Source of the DNA: SVTX01 sp045542075
GTDB taxonomy: Bacteria; Bacillota; Clostridia; Oscillospirales; CAG-272
Assembly (NCBI GenBank): GCA_045542075.1
Contig: JAZQKI010000016.1
Coordinates: forward strand, 1-56,651
DNA length: 56,651 nucleotides
Direction: 5' to 3'
Position 1 is the stretch's first letter. Every line of letters begins with the position of its first letter. The notes beneath the pieces were generated by a model that was not told the origin of the DNA, made no database searches, and saw only the letters and a program-made list of their open reading frames with translations. Below are positions 25,698 to 34,223 of the stretch, piece after piece. The position numbers and the translations under genes were made by a program.

Positions 25698-27674
25698 TTA
25701 TCTTACTCTTTCGCCAAGAGGTGTGTCTTTGTCAAGGAACACAACTCTGACAGTCTCCTCGCCCGAAGCAAGTATCATGCCGTTGGACTCAATTCCGCAA
25801 AGTGTTGCGGGCTTGAGGTTCGCCACGATTATGACCTTCTTGCCGATAAGAGCATCAGGCTCGTACCATTTTGCGATGCCCGAAACTACCTGTCTCTGCT
25901 CGTAGCCGAGGTCGACCTTGAGCTTAAGAAGCTTTTTCGCCTTCGGAACCTTCTCGCACTCAATAATCTTTGCGGTGCGGAGCTCCACTCCCATAAAGTC
26001 CTCAATTCCTATAAGAGCGCAGCCCTCGGGCTTTTCTACAGGCGCGTCCGCCTTTGCCGCAGCCTCCGCGGCAGCCTTCTTTGCCGCCATTTCAGCCTCA
26101 AGCTCAGCGAGCATCTTTGCCTCGTCAACTCTTGCGAACATAACTCTGGACTCGCCTACCGACTGTCCCGCGGACATACCGCCAAAGCAGTCTAGACAAC
26201 CGACCGTATCATAACCCGTCTTGTCCGTGCCGAATCGCTCAAGCATTTCCGCAGACGTGTCGGGAATAATGGGCGCGAGCATTACAGCTCCCCAGCGGAT
26301 AGTCTCAAGCAGGTTGTAAAGCACAGTGCCGAGTCGCTCGGTCTTTGCTTCGTCCTTTGCAAGCACCCAGGGAGTCGTTTCATCTATATACTTGTTGGCT
26401 CTGTTGAACATAGCGAATACGCAGTCAAGCGCGTCTGCGATATGGTAGGAATCCATATTCTTTATAAAGCCGTTGTAAGCCTCAACGCAAGCCGACTTAA
26501 GCTCGTCGTCAAGAGTCTCGGGTGCTGTGGGAGCCTGAATAACACTGCCAAAATACTTCTTCTGCATATCAAGAGTTCTCTTGAACAGATTGCCCATATT
26601 GTTTACAAGGTCTGTGTTGAATCTCTTGATAACGTTCTCGTAGGTTATAGAGCCGTCGTTTGCATAGGGCATTTCGGAGAGCGCGTAGTATCTGACTCCG
26701 TCAACTCCGAAGCGATCCGCAAGCTCGTCGGCATATATCACGTTACCCTTTGACTTTGACATCTTGTCCATACCGAAATTGAACCAAGGATGGCCGAATA
26801 TCTTTTTGGGAAGCGGAATGTCAAGTGCCATAAGGAATATAGGCCAATAGATGGTATGGAAACGGAGAATATCCTTTCCTATTACGTGTACGTCCGCAGG
26901 CCAATATTTTCTGAACTGCTCAGACTGCTCCTCATAGGACTTGTCGGGGTCATATCCTATAGCTGTGATATAGTTTGTAAGTGCGTCAAGCCAGACGTAG
27001 GTGACGTGCTTTTTGTCAAACTCAACAGGTATTCCCCACGTAAACGAGGTTCTGGAAACACAAAGGTCCTGAAGTCCCGCCTTGAGGAAGTTGTTGACCA
27101 TTTCCTTCTTTCTGGACTCGGGCTCGATAAACTCGGGGTGAGACTCGATATGCTCCATAAGCTTGTCGGCATACTTGCTCATCTTGAAGAAGTAAGCCTC
27201 CTCGGATGCCTTCTGCACGGGTCTGCCGCAGTCGGGACACTTTCCGCCCTCCGCCTGTGTGTCGGTAAAGAAGGATTCGCAGGGAGTGCAGTACCAGCCC
27301 TCGTATGTGCTCTTGTATATGTCGCCCTGATTGTAAAATTTCGTAAATATCTTCTGAACAGCCGCCTCGTGATAGTCGTCTGTGGTACGGATAAAGTAGT
27401 CGTGGCTGGAGTTCATCTTGTTCCATACGCCCTTTATCTCGTCAGCCACGCCGTCAACGTACGCCTTGGGGGTAATTCCCGCCTCGGCGGCAAGGTTCTC
27501 TATCTTCTGTCCGTGCTCGTCAGTACCCGTACAGAAGAACACGTCGTATCCGCGGGCTCTCTTATATCTTGCTATCGCGTCGGTGGCTATTACCTCATAG
27601 GTATTACCGAAATGGGGCTTTCTCGACGCGTAGGCAATCGCTGTCGTTATATAGAACTTTTCTCTGTTTTCCAT
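25698..27674 (-). CDS. metG: Methionine-tRNA ligase
   Basis: A 658-residue methionyl-tRNA synthetase that charges tRNA-Met. Seen: the class I HIGH-like motif as PHFGN near residue 22, CTGTDEHGQKIE, a zinc knuckle (CTPCESFF and CPDCGRP), KMSKSKGN, and a C-terminal tRNA-binding domain (about residues 555-658) joined by an Ala-rich helix. The Phe in the HFGN motif is a mild variation on the usual HIGN/HIGH. I chose ATG 27674, preceded by AAAGGCGG; the longer reading passes over weak context. It diverges from ackA across a 605-base region. Confidence 0.95.
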   Translation of the reverse strand: MENREKFYITTAIAYASRKPHFGNTYEVIATDAIARYKRARGYDVFFCTGTDEHGQKIENLAAEAGITPKAYVDGVADEIKGVWNKMNSSHDYFIRTTDDYHEAAVQKIFTKFYNQGDIYKSTYEGWYCTPCESFFTDTQAEGGKCPDCGRPVQKASEEAYFFKMSKYADKLMEHIESHPEFIEPESRKKEMVNNFLKAGLQDLCVSRTSFTWGIPVEFDKKHVTYVWLDALTNYITAIGYDPDKSYEEQSEQFRKYWPADVHVIGKDILRFHTIYWPIFLMALDIPLPKKIFGHPWFNFGMDKMSKSKGNVIYADELADRFGVDGVRYYALSEMPYANDGSITYENVIKRFNTDLVNNMGNLFKRTLDMQKKYFGSVIQAPTAPETLDDELKSACVEAYNGFIKNMDSYHIADALDCVFAMFNRANKYIDETTPWVLAKDEAKTERLGTVLYNLLETIRWGAVMLAPIIPDTSAEMLERFGTDKTGYDTVGCLDCFGGMSAGQSVGESRVMFARVDEAKMLAELEAEMAAKKAAAEAAAKADAPVEKPEGCALIGIEDFMGVELRTAKIIECEKVPKAKKLLKLKVDLGYEQRQVVSGIAKWYEPDALIGKKVIIVANLKPATLCGIESNGMILASGEETVRVVFLDKDTPLGERVR

Positions 27675-27785
27675 ATTTTTGACCGCCTTTCTTTTTGCTT
27701 CATTTATTATATGTATCGCAAATCGGTTAAATTTCGCAGGCATTACACTGCGTTAATTTTTTGACAAAATAGACAATACAAATTT

Positions 27786-27814
27786 ATTATAACAAACATT
27801 CCACAAATTTACAA
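27786..27814 (-). promoter_or_regulatory. SigA-type promoter of metG
   Basis: On the minus strand TTGTAA (27814-27809), 17 bases, TATAAT (27791-27786). The -35 overlaps the motif TTGTAAAT, which recurs twice upstream of ackA. The leader of about 105 bases is too short for a T-box. Confidence 0.65.
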
Positions 27815-28197
27815 TAGGTAAATTAAAATATTCTCGTTTTATTTGTTTTTTCACTTGTTTTTTTGGTATCTCCGGATCAGCCTCGACACAAATCAAGGTG
27901 TTTTTGGAAAATTTTAAGTTGTTTTTACGGCAAACACGAGGCTTCGCAAAGGGGCTTTTGTGCAAAATGACAACACATCTGAAAATTGTAATTTTTTGGG
28001 TTTTTAGTGGATAATTGTAAATTTACACACCGTATTTGTAAATAATTTCCTTTTTTCAATAAATTGAGTTGAGCCACACGTTATTTTTTTATCACTTTTT
28101 TTGATAAAAATTTGACAGTCTCCGAAAATTCAAAAAACGGGCAAAAATCGGTCAATTATTTTGTAAGAATTATCACCTGTTTTTCTCTCCAAAGCCC
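27815..28197. other. AT-rich divergent intergenic region with repeated TTGTAAAT motifs
   Basis: No gene is visible between metG and ackA (27675-28279). The direct repeat TTGTAAAT occurs at 28015-28022 and 28036-28043, starts exactly 21 bases apart (two helical turns). The first lies within the 12-base palindrome TGTAAATTTACA (28016-28027). A further inverted repeat TTTTATCA/TGATAAAA is at 28087-28109, and GCCTCG/CGAGGC arms sit near 27880 and 27934. These are candidate regulator sites for the microcompartment operon, which has no regulator gene of its own in the window. Confidence 0.5.
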
Positions 28198-28226
28198 TTG
28201 CAATTCGAAATAAAATTTGCTATAAT
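28198..28226 (+). promoter_or_regulatory. SigA-type promoter of ackA and the microcompartment operon
   Basis: TTGCAA (28198-28203), 17 bases, TATAAT (28221-28226), about 50 bases before the ackA start. No terminator is visible before 43184, so this may drive all downstream BMC genes. Confidence 0.7.
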
Positions 28227-28279
28227 GTTAGATGTAGACGAATAAGATTCGCAAAACAATTTTCTTTTGGAGGAAACCT

Positions 28280-29473
28280 ATGAAAATTCTGGTTATCAAT
28301 GCCGGAAGCAGCTCTCTCAAGTATCAGCTTTTTGATATGGAGACCGGCGCAGTTCTTGCCAAGGGACTTTGCGAGAAGATAGGTCTTTCAGGCGCGATCA
28401 CACACAAGCGCCCCGGAAAGGAGACCTACGAATCTGACTATCCGATGCCCTCTCACAACGAGGCTATCGCTCTCGTCCTCAAGCTTCTCACAGACCCCGA
28501 ATTCGGTGTAATAGAGAGCGTTGACGAGATAAGCGCGGTAGGTCACAGATTCGCTCACGGCGGAAAGCTGACTAAGTCCTGCATTCTCGGCGAGGAGGAG
28601 CTCAATTATATTGAGTCCATCATTCCCATCAACCCCCTTCACGGCCCCCCTGCACTCAAGGGTGTAGCAGCTTGTAAGGCTATACTCTCAGACAAGCCTA
28701 TGGTAGGCGTATTCGATACGTCCTTCTACTCAGGCTTTGACAAGAAGTCCTATATTTACGCGCTTCCCTACGAGTGGTACGAAAAGTACGGTGTTCGCCG
28801 TTACGGCTTCCACGGTACCTCCCACCGCTTTGTTTCGGCAAAGGCGTGCGAATTCTTAGGCCTTGATTACAACAGCACAAAGATAGTGTCCTGCCATATC
28901 GGCTCGGGATCGTCCATCACCGCCGTAGACTGCGGTAAGGCTGTTGATACCTCTCTCGGCTTCACCCCTCAGGAAGGTCTTCCTATGGGTACGAGATGCG
29001 GCTCCATCGACCCCTCCATCGTTCCCTATATTATGGAGCAGACGGGCATGAGCGCATCCGAGGTCAACGATATCATGAATAAGAAGTCCGGTCTTCTCGG
29101 CGTTTCAGGCGTGTCCAACGACGCACGTGACGTATGGGCAGCGGCAGACGCGGGTAACGAGCGCGCGCAGCTTGCTATGGACCTTCTCGTTCACAACGCA
29201 AAGAAGATAATCGGCTCCTACGTTGCCGAGATGAACGGCATAGACGTTCTTATCTTCACAGCAGGTCTTGGAGAGAACGACCGCAAGGCTCGTCAGCTTA
29301 TCACCGAGAATATGGAATTCTTCGGCATCAAGCTTGACGTTGACGCAAACCTCAACGGTCCCAGAGGCGAGAACATTGTTATCAGCGCTCCCGACTCCAA
29401 GGTAAAGGTCGTCGTTATTCCCACAGACGAGGAATATATGATCGCATCCGACACATACGACCTTGTAAAATAA
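28280..29473 (+). CDS. ackA: Acetate (propionate) kinase
   Basis: A 397-residue acetate kinase, transferring phosphate from acetyl- or propionyl-phosphate to ADP. Seen: VINAGSSSLKYQLFDM at residues 4-19, the VGHRFAHGG segment, YGFHGTSHRFVS, HIGSGSSITAV, and FTAGLGEND near the C-terminus. Full family length. It precedes the BMC genes on the same strand by 88 bases. In this setting it most likely completes the PduL step, turning propionyl-phosphate into propionate plus ATP outside the shell, because no encapsulation peptide is visible. Confidence 0.95.
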   Translation: MKILVINAGSSSLKYQLFDMETGAVLAKGLCEKIGLSGAITHKRPGKETYESDYPMPSHNEAIALVLKLLTDPEFGVIESVDEISAVGHRFAHGGKLTKSCILGEEELNYIESIIPINPLHGPPALKGVAACKAILSDKPMVGVFDTSFYSGFDKKSYIYALPYEWYEKYGVRRYGFHGTSHRFVSAKACEFLGLDYNSTKIVSCHIGSGSSITAVDCGKAVDTSLGFTPQEGLPMGTRCGSIDPSIVPYIMEQTGMSASEVNDIMNKKSGLLGVSGVSNDARDVWAAADAGNERAQLAMDLLVHNAKKIIGSYVAEMNGIDVLIFTAGLGENDRKARQLITENMEFFGIKLDVDANLNGPRGENIVISAPDSKVKVVVIPTDEEYMIASDTYDLVK

Positions 29474-29485
29474 TTTCCGAATCAA

Positions 29486-29513
29486 TCGCGGCCCGCTTTT
29501 GCGGGCGGACCGC
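29486..29513 (+). promoter_or_regulatory. GC-rich hairpin between ackA and the aldolase gene
   Basis: CGCGG CCCGC TTTT GCGGG CGGA CCGCG folds into a strong stem, but an A-rich stretch follows rather than a T-run. It is better read as a processing or stability element than as a terminator. Confidence 0.55.
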
Positions 29514-29560
29514 GTTGAAATAAACAAGAAAAAAATTAAATTTGAAAGGATATAAGAAAA

Positions 29561-30376
29561 ATGGCACAGTCACCTTTTGAAATCAAAAAAGAAATCTGCG
29601 ACATTGGTAAGAGAATCTACGATCACGGCTTTGTTGCAGCAAACGACGGAAACATTTCCGTAAAAGTTGGTCCTAACGAGTACTACTGCACACCTACAGG
29701 CGTATCCAAGGGCTACATGACCCCCGACATGATCATCAAGATCGACGGTAACGGCAACAAGATCGACGGAAGACTCAATCCCTCCTCCGAGATCAAGATG
29801 CACATGAGAGTTTACCAGGAGCGTCCCGACGTAAACGCTGTTGTTCACGCTCATCCTCCCGTAGCTACTGCTTTCACAGTTGCAGGTGTTGAGCTTGACC
29901 AGTACATACTCCCCGAGGCGATCCTCACAATCGGTAACGTTCCCACATGTGACTACGGTATGCCCTCCACAATGGAGATCCCCGAATCCCTTATGCCCTA
30001 CATTCAGAAGCACGACGCGTTCCTTCTTAAGAACCACGGCGCTCTCACAGTAGGTAACACACTTCTCAGAGCTTGCTTCACAATGGAAGAAGTTGAGTTC
30101 AACGCAAAAATCAACCTTTACGCTCGTCAGATCGGCGCAGGCGCAAACAGCCGCATCGACGAGATCTCCTGCCACGAGCTTGAGAGACTTATGGAGCTTC
30201 GTAAGAAGATGGGTCTCCCCGGCAAGCACCCCGGATGTAAGTCTTGTCCTAACAAGGGCACTTCCAACTGTAAGTGCAAGGACAACGGCGGTAAGTGCGA
30301 CTGTGGTCACGACCACTCTGAGGATGCACTCGTTGCAGACATTACAAGAAAAGTTCTCGCTGCTCTCGGTAGATAA
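29561..30376 (+). CDS. Class II aldolase (L-fuculose/rhamnulose-phosphate aldolase-like) with Cys-rich tail and encapsulation peptide
   Basis: A 271-residue zinc aldolase of the class II aldolase/adducin family, expected to split L-fuculose or L-rhamnulose 1-phosphate into DHAP and lactaldehyde. Seen: GNISVKVG, the metal motif HAHPPVA, the later NHGALTVG, and an acidic residue in LPEAIL. The normal domain ends near residue 220. A tail follows with six Cys (226, 229, 237, 239, 246, 248) and His 223, 250 and 252, then an amphipathic helix EDALVADITRKVLAALG typical of BMC encapsulation peptides. The Cys-rich linker suggests a second metal or cluster site. First dedicated gene of the BMC set. Confidence 0.88.
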   Translation: MAQSPFEIKKEICDIGKRIYDHGFVAANDGNISVKVGPNEYYCTPTGVSKGYMTPDMIIKIDGNGNKIDGRLNPSSEIKMHMRVYQERPDVNAVVHAHPPVATAFTVAGVELDQYILPEAILTIGNVPTCDYGMPSTMEIPESLMPYIQKHDAFLLKNHGALTVGNTLLRACFTMEEVEFNAKINLYARQIGAGANSRIDEISCHELERLMELRKKMGLPGKHPGCKSCPNKGTSNCKCKDNGGKCDCGHDHSEDALVADITRKVLAALGR

Positions 30377-30424
30377 TTTTTGAGCAAACCAAAACAAAAA
30401 TTATTTTGAAAGGAGCGTCCGAAA

Positions 30425-31882
30425 ATGGCAATCAATCTTACGGAAGCACAGGTCAACGAAATAGTTGCCCGCGTGGTCTCCGAGTACAAAAAGCCCGCCG
30501 CGCAGAGCGGTAAGGAATGGGATTCAACCCAGTATCACGGACGCAAGCTTATCGGAATTTACGCTACGATGGAAGAAGCCATCGCGGCGGCAAACGAAGG
30601 ATATAAAGCGGTCCGCTCAATGTCGGTAGCTCAGAGAGAAAAAATAGTCACTGCGATCCGCGAGTATACTCGCAAGGATGCGCAGATCATGGCAGCTCTC
30701 GGCGTTGCCGAAACAAAAATGGGACGCGTTGACCACAAGTATGCAAAGCACTTGCTTGTTGCCGACAAAACTCCCGGAACAGAAGATATCATTGAGGAGG
30801 CAAGAACAGGCGACCACGGTCTTACCTTGACCGAAATGGCTCCCTTCGGTGTAGTAGGCGCAATAACCCCCTCCACCAACCCCTCCGAAACGGTTATCTG
30901 TAACTCCATCGGTATGATTTGCGCAGGAAACGGCGTTGTATTCAACCCCCACCCCGGCGCAATAGCCACCTCAAACTACGCAGTTGACCTCGTAAACCGC
31001 GCGGTTGCTTCCGCAGGCGGCCCCAAGGTCCTCGTAGCAAGCGTTGTTAAGCCCACGCTTGACACCGCAAACGTAATGTATAAGCACCCCTCCATTAAGC
31101 TTCTCGTTTGCACGGGAGGTCCCGGAGTTGTAAAGGCAGTTCTTTCGTCAGGCAAGAAGGCTATCGGCGCGGGCGCGGGTAACCCCCCTGTTATCGTCGA
31201 CGATACGGCTGACATCGATAAGGCTGCCAAGGATATCATCGACGGTTGCACATTCGATAACAACCTTCCCTGCATTGCAGAAAAGGAAGTTTTCGTATTT
31301 GAAAACGTCGCTGACAGACTTGTCTCCGGAATGGTAAAGAACGGTTGTTATAAGCTTACACGTCAGCAGGCAGACCAGCTTGCAAGTGTCGTTCTTAATT
31401 CCAAGACCGATCCTAAGACGGGCAAGGTAAGCTATTCTGTTAACCGCGACTGCGTTGGCCGTGACGCAAAGGTTCTCCTTGCAAAGATCGGCATCAACGT
31501 TGGCGACGAGATCCGTTGCGCTATCGCAGAGGTTCCCTTCGAGCATCTCTTCGTTCAGGAAGAGCTTATGATGCCTATTCTCGGTATCGTTCGAGTAAAG
31601 AACATCGACGAGGCTATTGATCTTGCAGTCAAGGCTGAGCACGGAAACAGACATACCGCTCACATGCATTCCAAAAACATCGACAACCTCACTCGCTTTG
31701 CCCGTGCGGTTGAAACGACTATTTTCGTAAAGAACGCTCCCTCCTACGCGGGCATCGGCTTCGGCGGCGAGGGACACACGACGTTTACTATCGCAGGTCC
31801 TACGGGCGAGGGTATAACCTCGGCTCGCAGCTTTACGAGAAAGCGCCGTTGCGTAATGGTTGATTCCTTCAGAATCATCTGA
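30425..31882 (+). CDS. pduP: CoA-acylating aldehyde dehydrogenase (PduP/EutE-like)
   Basis: A 485-residue dehydrogenase converting propionaldehyde plus CoA and NAD+ to propionyl-CoA. Seen: an N-terminal amphipathic encapsulation peptide (LTEAQVNEIVARVVSEY, residues 5-21) followed by a linker, the ALDH fold, VGAITPSTNPSETVICN, GAGAGNPPVIVDD, and the catalytic Cys in FDNNLPCIAEKEV. Length matches PduP. It sits 49 bases after the aldolase gene with a strong AAAGGAG site. EutE-type acetaldehyde use is possible in principle, but the neighbouring diol dehydratase favours C3 substrates. Confidence 0.92.
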   Translation: MAINLTEAQVNEIVARVVSEYKKPAAQSGKEWDSTQYHGRKLIGIYATMEEAIAAANEGYKAVRSMSVAQREKIVTAIREYTRKDAQIMAALGVAETKMGRVDHKYAKHLLVADKTPGTEDIIEEARTGDHGLTLTEMAPFGVVGAITPSTNPSETVICNSIGMICAGNGVVFNPHPGAIATSNYAVDLVNRAVASAGGPKVLVASVVKPTLDTANVMYKHPSIKLLVCTGGPGVVKAVLSSGKKAIGAGAGNPPVIVDDTADIDKAAKDIIDGCTFDNNLPCIAEKEVFVFENVADRLVSGMVKNGCYKLTRQQADQLASVVLNSKTDPKTGKVSYSVNRDCVGRDAKVLLAKIGINVGDEIRCAIAEVPFEHLFVQEELMMPILGIVRVKNIDEAIDLAVKAEHGNRHTAHMHSKNIDNLTRFARAVETTIFVKNAPSYAGIGFGGEGHTTFTIAGPTGEGITSARSFTRKRRCVMVDSFRII

Positions 31883-31917
31883 TACGCTCGAAAAATCTTC
31901 AGAAAGGAAATAAACAA

Positions 31918-33144
31918 ATGGATATTACAGCTTCACAGATCGAAAGCATTGTCCGCTCGGTTATAAGCTCCATGGGCGCAGGCTCCGCTCCTCGTGCGAA
32001 CGGTCCCCTTCCCAAGGTTGCTCACGTTGCAATGCTTACAGGTCCTAAGAACATTGAAGTTCAGGAGCTTCCCATTCCCGAGCTCGGCGACGACGATATT
32101 CTCGTTAAGGTCGAGGGTGCGGGAATTTGCGGAACCGACGTTCACGAGTGGAAGATGGACCCCTTCGGTCTCATCCCCGTAATTCTCGGCCATGAGGGTA
32201 CCGGTGAGGTAGTCGCAGTCGGTAAGAACGTAAAGGTCGATACCGCAGGTAAGCCCTTGAGAGTCGGCGATAAGATAGTTACCTCCGTTATGAGCTGCGG
32301 CGACTGCTACGCATGCCGCATGGTTCCCGGAAGAACTAACCTCTGTGACAATCAGGGAGTTTTCGGTCTTATCGGTGACAAGAGAGGTCAGGCAGAGGGC
32401 AATCGCGTAAACGGTTGGTTTGCTGACTATATGGTTATCAAGGGAGGATACGGCGTCACTTACTTCCAGGTAAATGAGCTTAACCTCTATCAGAGAATGA
32501 TCCTTGAGCTTGCGTGCGTATGTGTACACGCTCTCGAGAGAAGCCAGAAAACAGGTCTTCTCAATTTCGGCTCCAAGGTTCTCGTTCAGGGTTGCGGCCC
32601 TGTTGGTCTTGTTATGATCACAGTTCTCCGCGCGGCAGGTATCAACCACATCATCGCCGTTGACGGAAACGAGGACAGACTCAAGACAGCGCAGAAAATG
32701 GGCGCAAAGACCACAATCTGCTTCAAGCGTCCTGACGAGGATACGCTTGAGAAGAGAGTTGCAAAGGTTAAGGCTGTTGCAAATAACGTCGGAGCTGACT
32801 TCGCGTTCCAGTGCACAGGCGCACCCGTTGCGGCTCAGGATATCTACGAATACATACGCCGCGGCGGCGGACTTTGTGAGATGGGCTTCTTCGTAAACAA
32901 CGGAGAATACAAGATCAATCCCCACTTCGCTATGTGTAACAAGGAAATAGACATCGTAGGCTCTTGGGACTACTCCGCTGAGGATTATCCTAAGACGGTA
33001 GCATTCTTAAAGCAGTGCGCAGAGATGAACATCCCGATCGAGGATCTCATCACTCACACCTTCCCTCTCGACAAGATGAACGAGGCTATGGAAACAAACG
33101 TAGCTCAGAAGGGCATTAAGATCTGCTACATCAATAATAACTGA
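31918..33144 (+). CDS. Zinc-dependent alcohol dehydrogenase with encapsulation peptide
   Basis: A 408-residue medium-chain zinc dehydrogenase. An N-terminal helix (ITASQIESIVRSVISSMG) resembles the encapsulation helices of the aldehyde dehydrogenase and PduL here, then a linker leads to the enzyme: GAGICGTDVHEW and GHEGTGEVVAVG (catalytic zinc), a structural-zinc lobe with CGDCYACRMVPGRTNLC, and VQGCGPVGLVMI (NAD fold). It should recycle NADH inside the compartment by reducing propionaldehyde to propanol, and could also reduce lactaldehyde to propanediol. Pdu systems instead use the iron-type PduQ, so this is a different enzyme class in the same role. Confidence 0.9.
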   Translation: MDITASQIESIVRSVISSMGAGSAPRANGPLPKVAHVAMLTGPKNIEVQELPIPELGDDDILVKVEGAGICGTDVHEWKMDPFGLIPVILGHEGTGEVVAVGKNVKVDTAGKPLRVGDKIVTSVMSCGDCYACRMVPGRTNLCDNQGVFGLIGDKRGQAEGNRVNGWFADYMVIKGGYGVTYFQVNELNLYQRMILELACVCVHALERSQKTGLLNFGSKVLVQGCGPVGLVMITVLRAAGINHIIAVDGNEDRLKTAQKMGAKTTICFKRPDEDTLEKRVAKVKAVANNVGADFAFQCTGAPVAAQDIYEYIRRGGGLCEMGFFVNNGEYKINPHFAMCNKEIDIVGSWDYSAEDYPKTVAFLKQCAEMNIPIEDLITHTFPLDKMNEAMETNVAQKGIKICYINNN

Positions 33145-33158
33145 TCGAGGGCGGATTT

Positions 33159-33521
33159 ATGGCAGCACTCGGTATGATTGAGGTGTACGGCTACACCACC
33201 TCGATAGTAGTAGCGGACGCGGTTGCAAAGGCTGCGGACGTCAAGGTTGTAGCTATTGATAAAAACAAGCCTGCGAATGCAGATAAGTGTCCTGTTCCGC
33301 TTGTTATGGTCGTTAAGTTTGAGGGCAACGCGGGCGCCGTTCAGGCAGCTCACGATGCGGGTGTTGCGGAGGCTAAAGCAAGAGGCCTCTACATCACAAG
33401 TGAGGTCATCGCGGGACTTGACGAGAGCGTTGAGTGGTTTGCGACCCTCACCGCTACAGGCAAGGACAAACTCAGAAACATGGGAAACGACAAAAAGTCC
33501 GCCCCTAAAAAAAGTAAATAA
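33159..33521 (+). CDS. BMC-H shell protein with long pore loop and basic tail
   Basis: A 120-residue single-BMC-domain protein (ALGMIEVYGYTTSIVVADAV...), forming hexagonal shell tiles. Compared with the other hexamer proteins here, its pore loop is several residues longer and contains Cys44 (PANADKCPVPL), and a C-terminal extension of about 30 residues ends in a lysine-rich stretch (NDKKSAPKKSK). The Cys near the pore could bind a metal or cluster, and the basic tail could contact cargo. Both are inferences. The gene follows the alcohol dehydrogenase by 14 bases. Confidence 0.88.
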   Translation: MAALGMIEVYGYTTSIVVADAVAKAADVKVVAIDKNKPANADKCPVPLVMVVKFEGNAGAVQAAHDAGVAEAKARGLYITSEVIAGLDESVEWFATLTATGKDKLRNMGNDKKSAPKKSK

Positions 33522-33560
33522 AAAACATCATAAAACTTATTACAAAGGAGATTGAAAATC

Positions 33561-33836
33561 ATGTACGAAGCACTTGGTATGGTAGAGACAAGAGGTCTTG
33601 TTGCAGCAATTGAGGCAGCAGATGCAATGGTAAAGGCAGCAAACGTAGTTCTTATCGGTTCTGAAAAGATCGGTTCCGGACTCGTAAGCGTTATGGTTCG
33701 CGGCGACGTTGGCGCGGTTAAGGCAGCAGTAGAGGCAGGCGGAGCAGCAGCTTCCAGACTCGGCGAGGTTATTGCTACACACGTTATCCCCAGACCCCAC
33801 GCAGACGTTAACAAGCTTCTCCCTTCCATTAAGTAA
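33561..33836 (+). CDS. BMC-H shell protein (PduA-like), copy 1
   Basis: A 91-residue canonical hexameric shell protein: ALGMVETRGLVAAIEAADAM, KAANV, pore motif KIGSG with Gly38-Ser39-Gly40 as in PduA, and VIPRPH near the end. It would tile the facets and let small polar metabolites through the pore. ATG 33561 has AAAGGAG upstream, preferred to a TTG three codons earlier. It differs from the protein at 34224-34499 at only 6 of 91 positions. Confidence 0.93.
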   Translation: MYEALGMVETRGLVAAIEAADAMVKAANVVLIGSEKIGSGLVSVMVRGDVGAVKAAVEAGGAAASRLGEVIATHVIPRPHADVNKLLPSIK

Positions 33837-33875
33837 TCTTACCCAATAAAATTCTGAAAAGGAACTTACTTGACT

Positions 33876-34160
33876 ATGGAAAAAGCTATTGCGTTGCTTG
33901 AGGTTCGCGCGATGGTAACTGCTATCGCAGCCCTTGACTCTATGGTTAAGGCGGCGGACGTCAAACTGATTCATGTCGAGAAGCGCTTGGGCGGTTGGCT
34001 TGTAACAATAGTTGTTGAAGGAACCGTTTCCGCTGTGACCGCTGCTCTTGAGGCAGGTAAGGAGACCGCAGCGACAGTCGGTAAAGTAATGTGTGCAGAG
34101 GTTATCGCTCGCCCGCATCCCGACATCATGAAATTCGTAAAGACCGACGAGGGTGTATAA
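33876..34160 (+). CDS. BMC-H shell protein with Trp in the pore loop
   Basis: A 94-residue BMC-H protein (AIALLEVRAMVTAIAALDSM; KAADVKL; RPHPDIMKF). Its pore loop reads KRLGGWL, one residue longer than the KIGSGL of its neighbours and with Trp41 in place of a small residue, so the pore should be narrower or differently selective. It lies between the two near-identical PduA-like genes. The start is ATG 33876; TTG 33870 has slightly better ribosome-binding-site spacing and cannot be excluded. Confidence 0.9.
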   Translation: MEKAIALLEVRAMVTAIAALDSMVKAADVKLIHVEKRLGGWLVTIVVEGTVSAVTAALEAGKETAATVGKVMCAEVIARPHPDIMKFVKTDEGV

Positions 34161-34223
34161 AAGCTCCCCGCGGCAAAATAAAAAACAAAAAATAAAAAAA
34201 CATTATAAAAGGAGATCACACTC

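Noticed and set aside
27761..27790. A plus-strand promoter (TTGACA, 18 bases, TATTAT) giving a roughly 480-base leader before ackA
   Set aside because: It overlaps the metG -10 on the other strand, and a better-placed promoter lies at 28198-28226. I cannot exclude weak activity.
27675..27900. A possible T-box leader before metG
   Set aside because: The promoter at 27786-27814 leaves only about 105 bases of leader, and no GGUGG-type T-box core or antiterminator is visible.
29486..29513. A terminator separating ackA from the BMC genes
   Set aside because: The stem is strong but A residues, not T residues, follow it, so read-through is expected.
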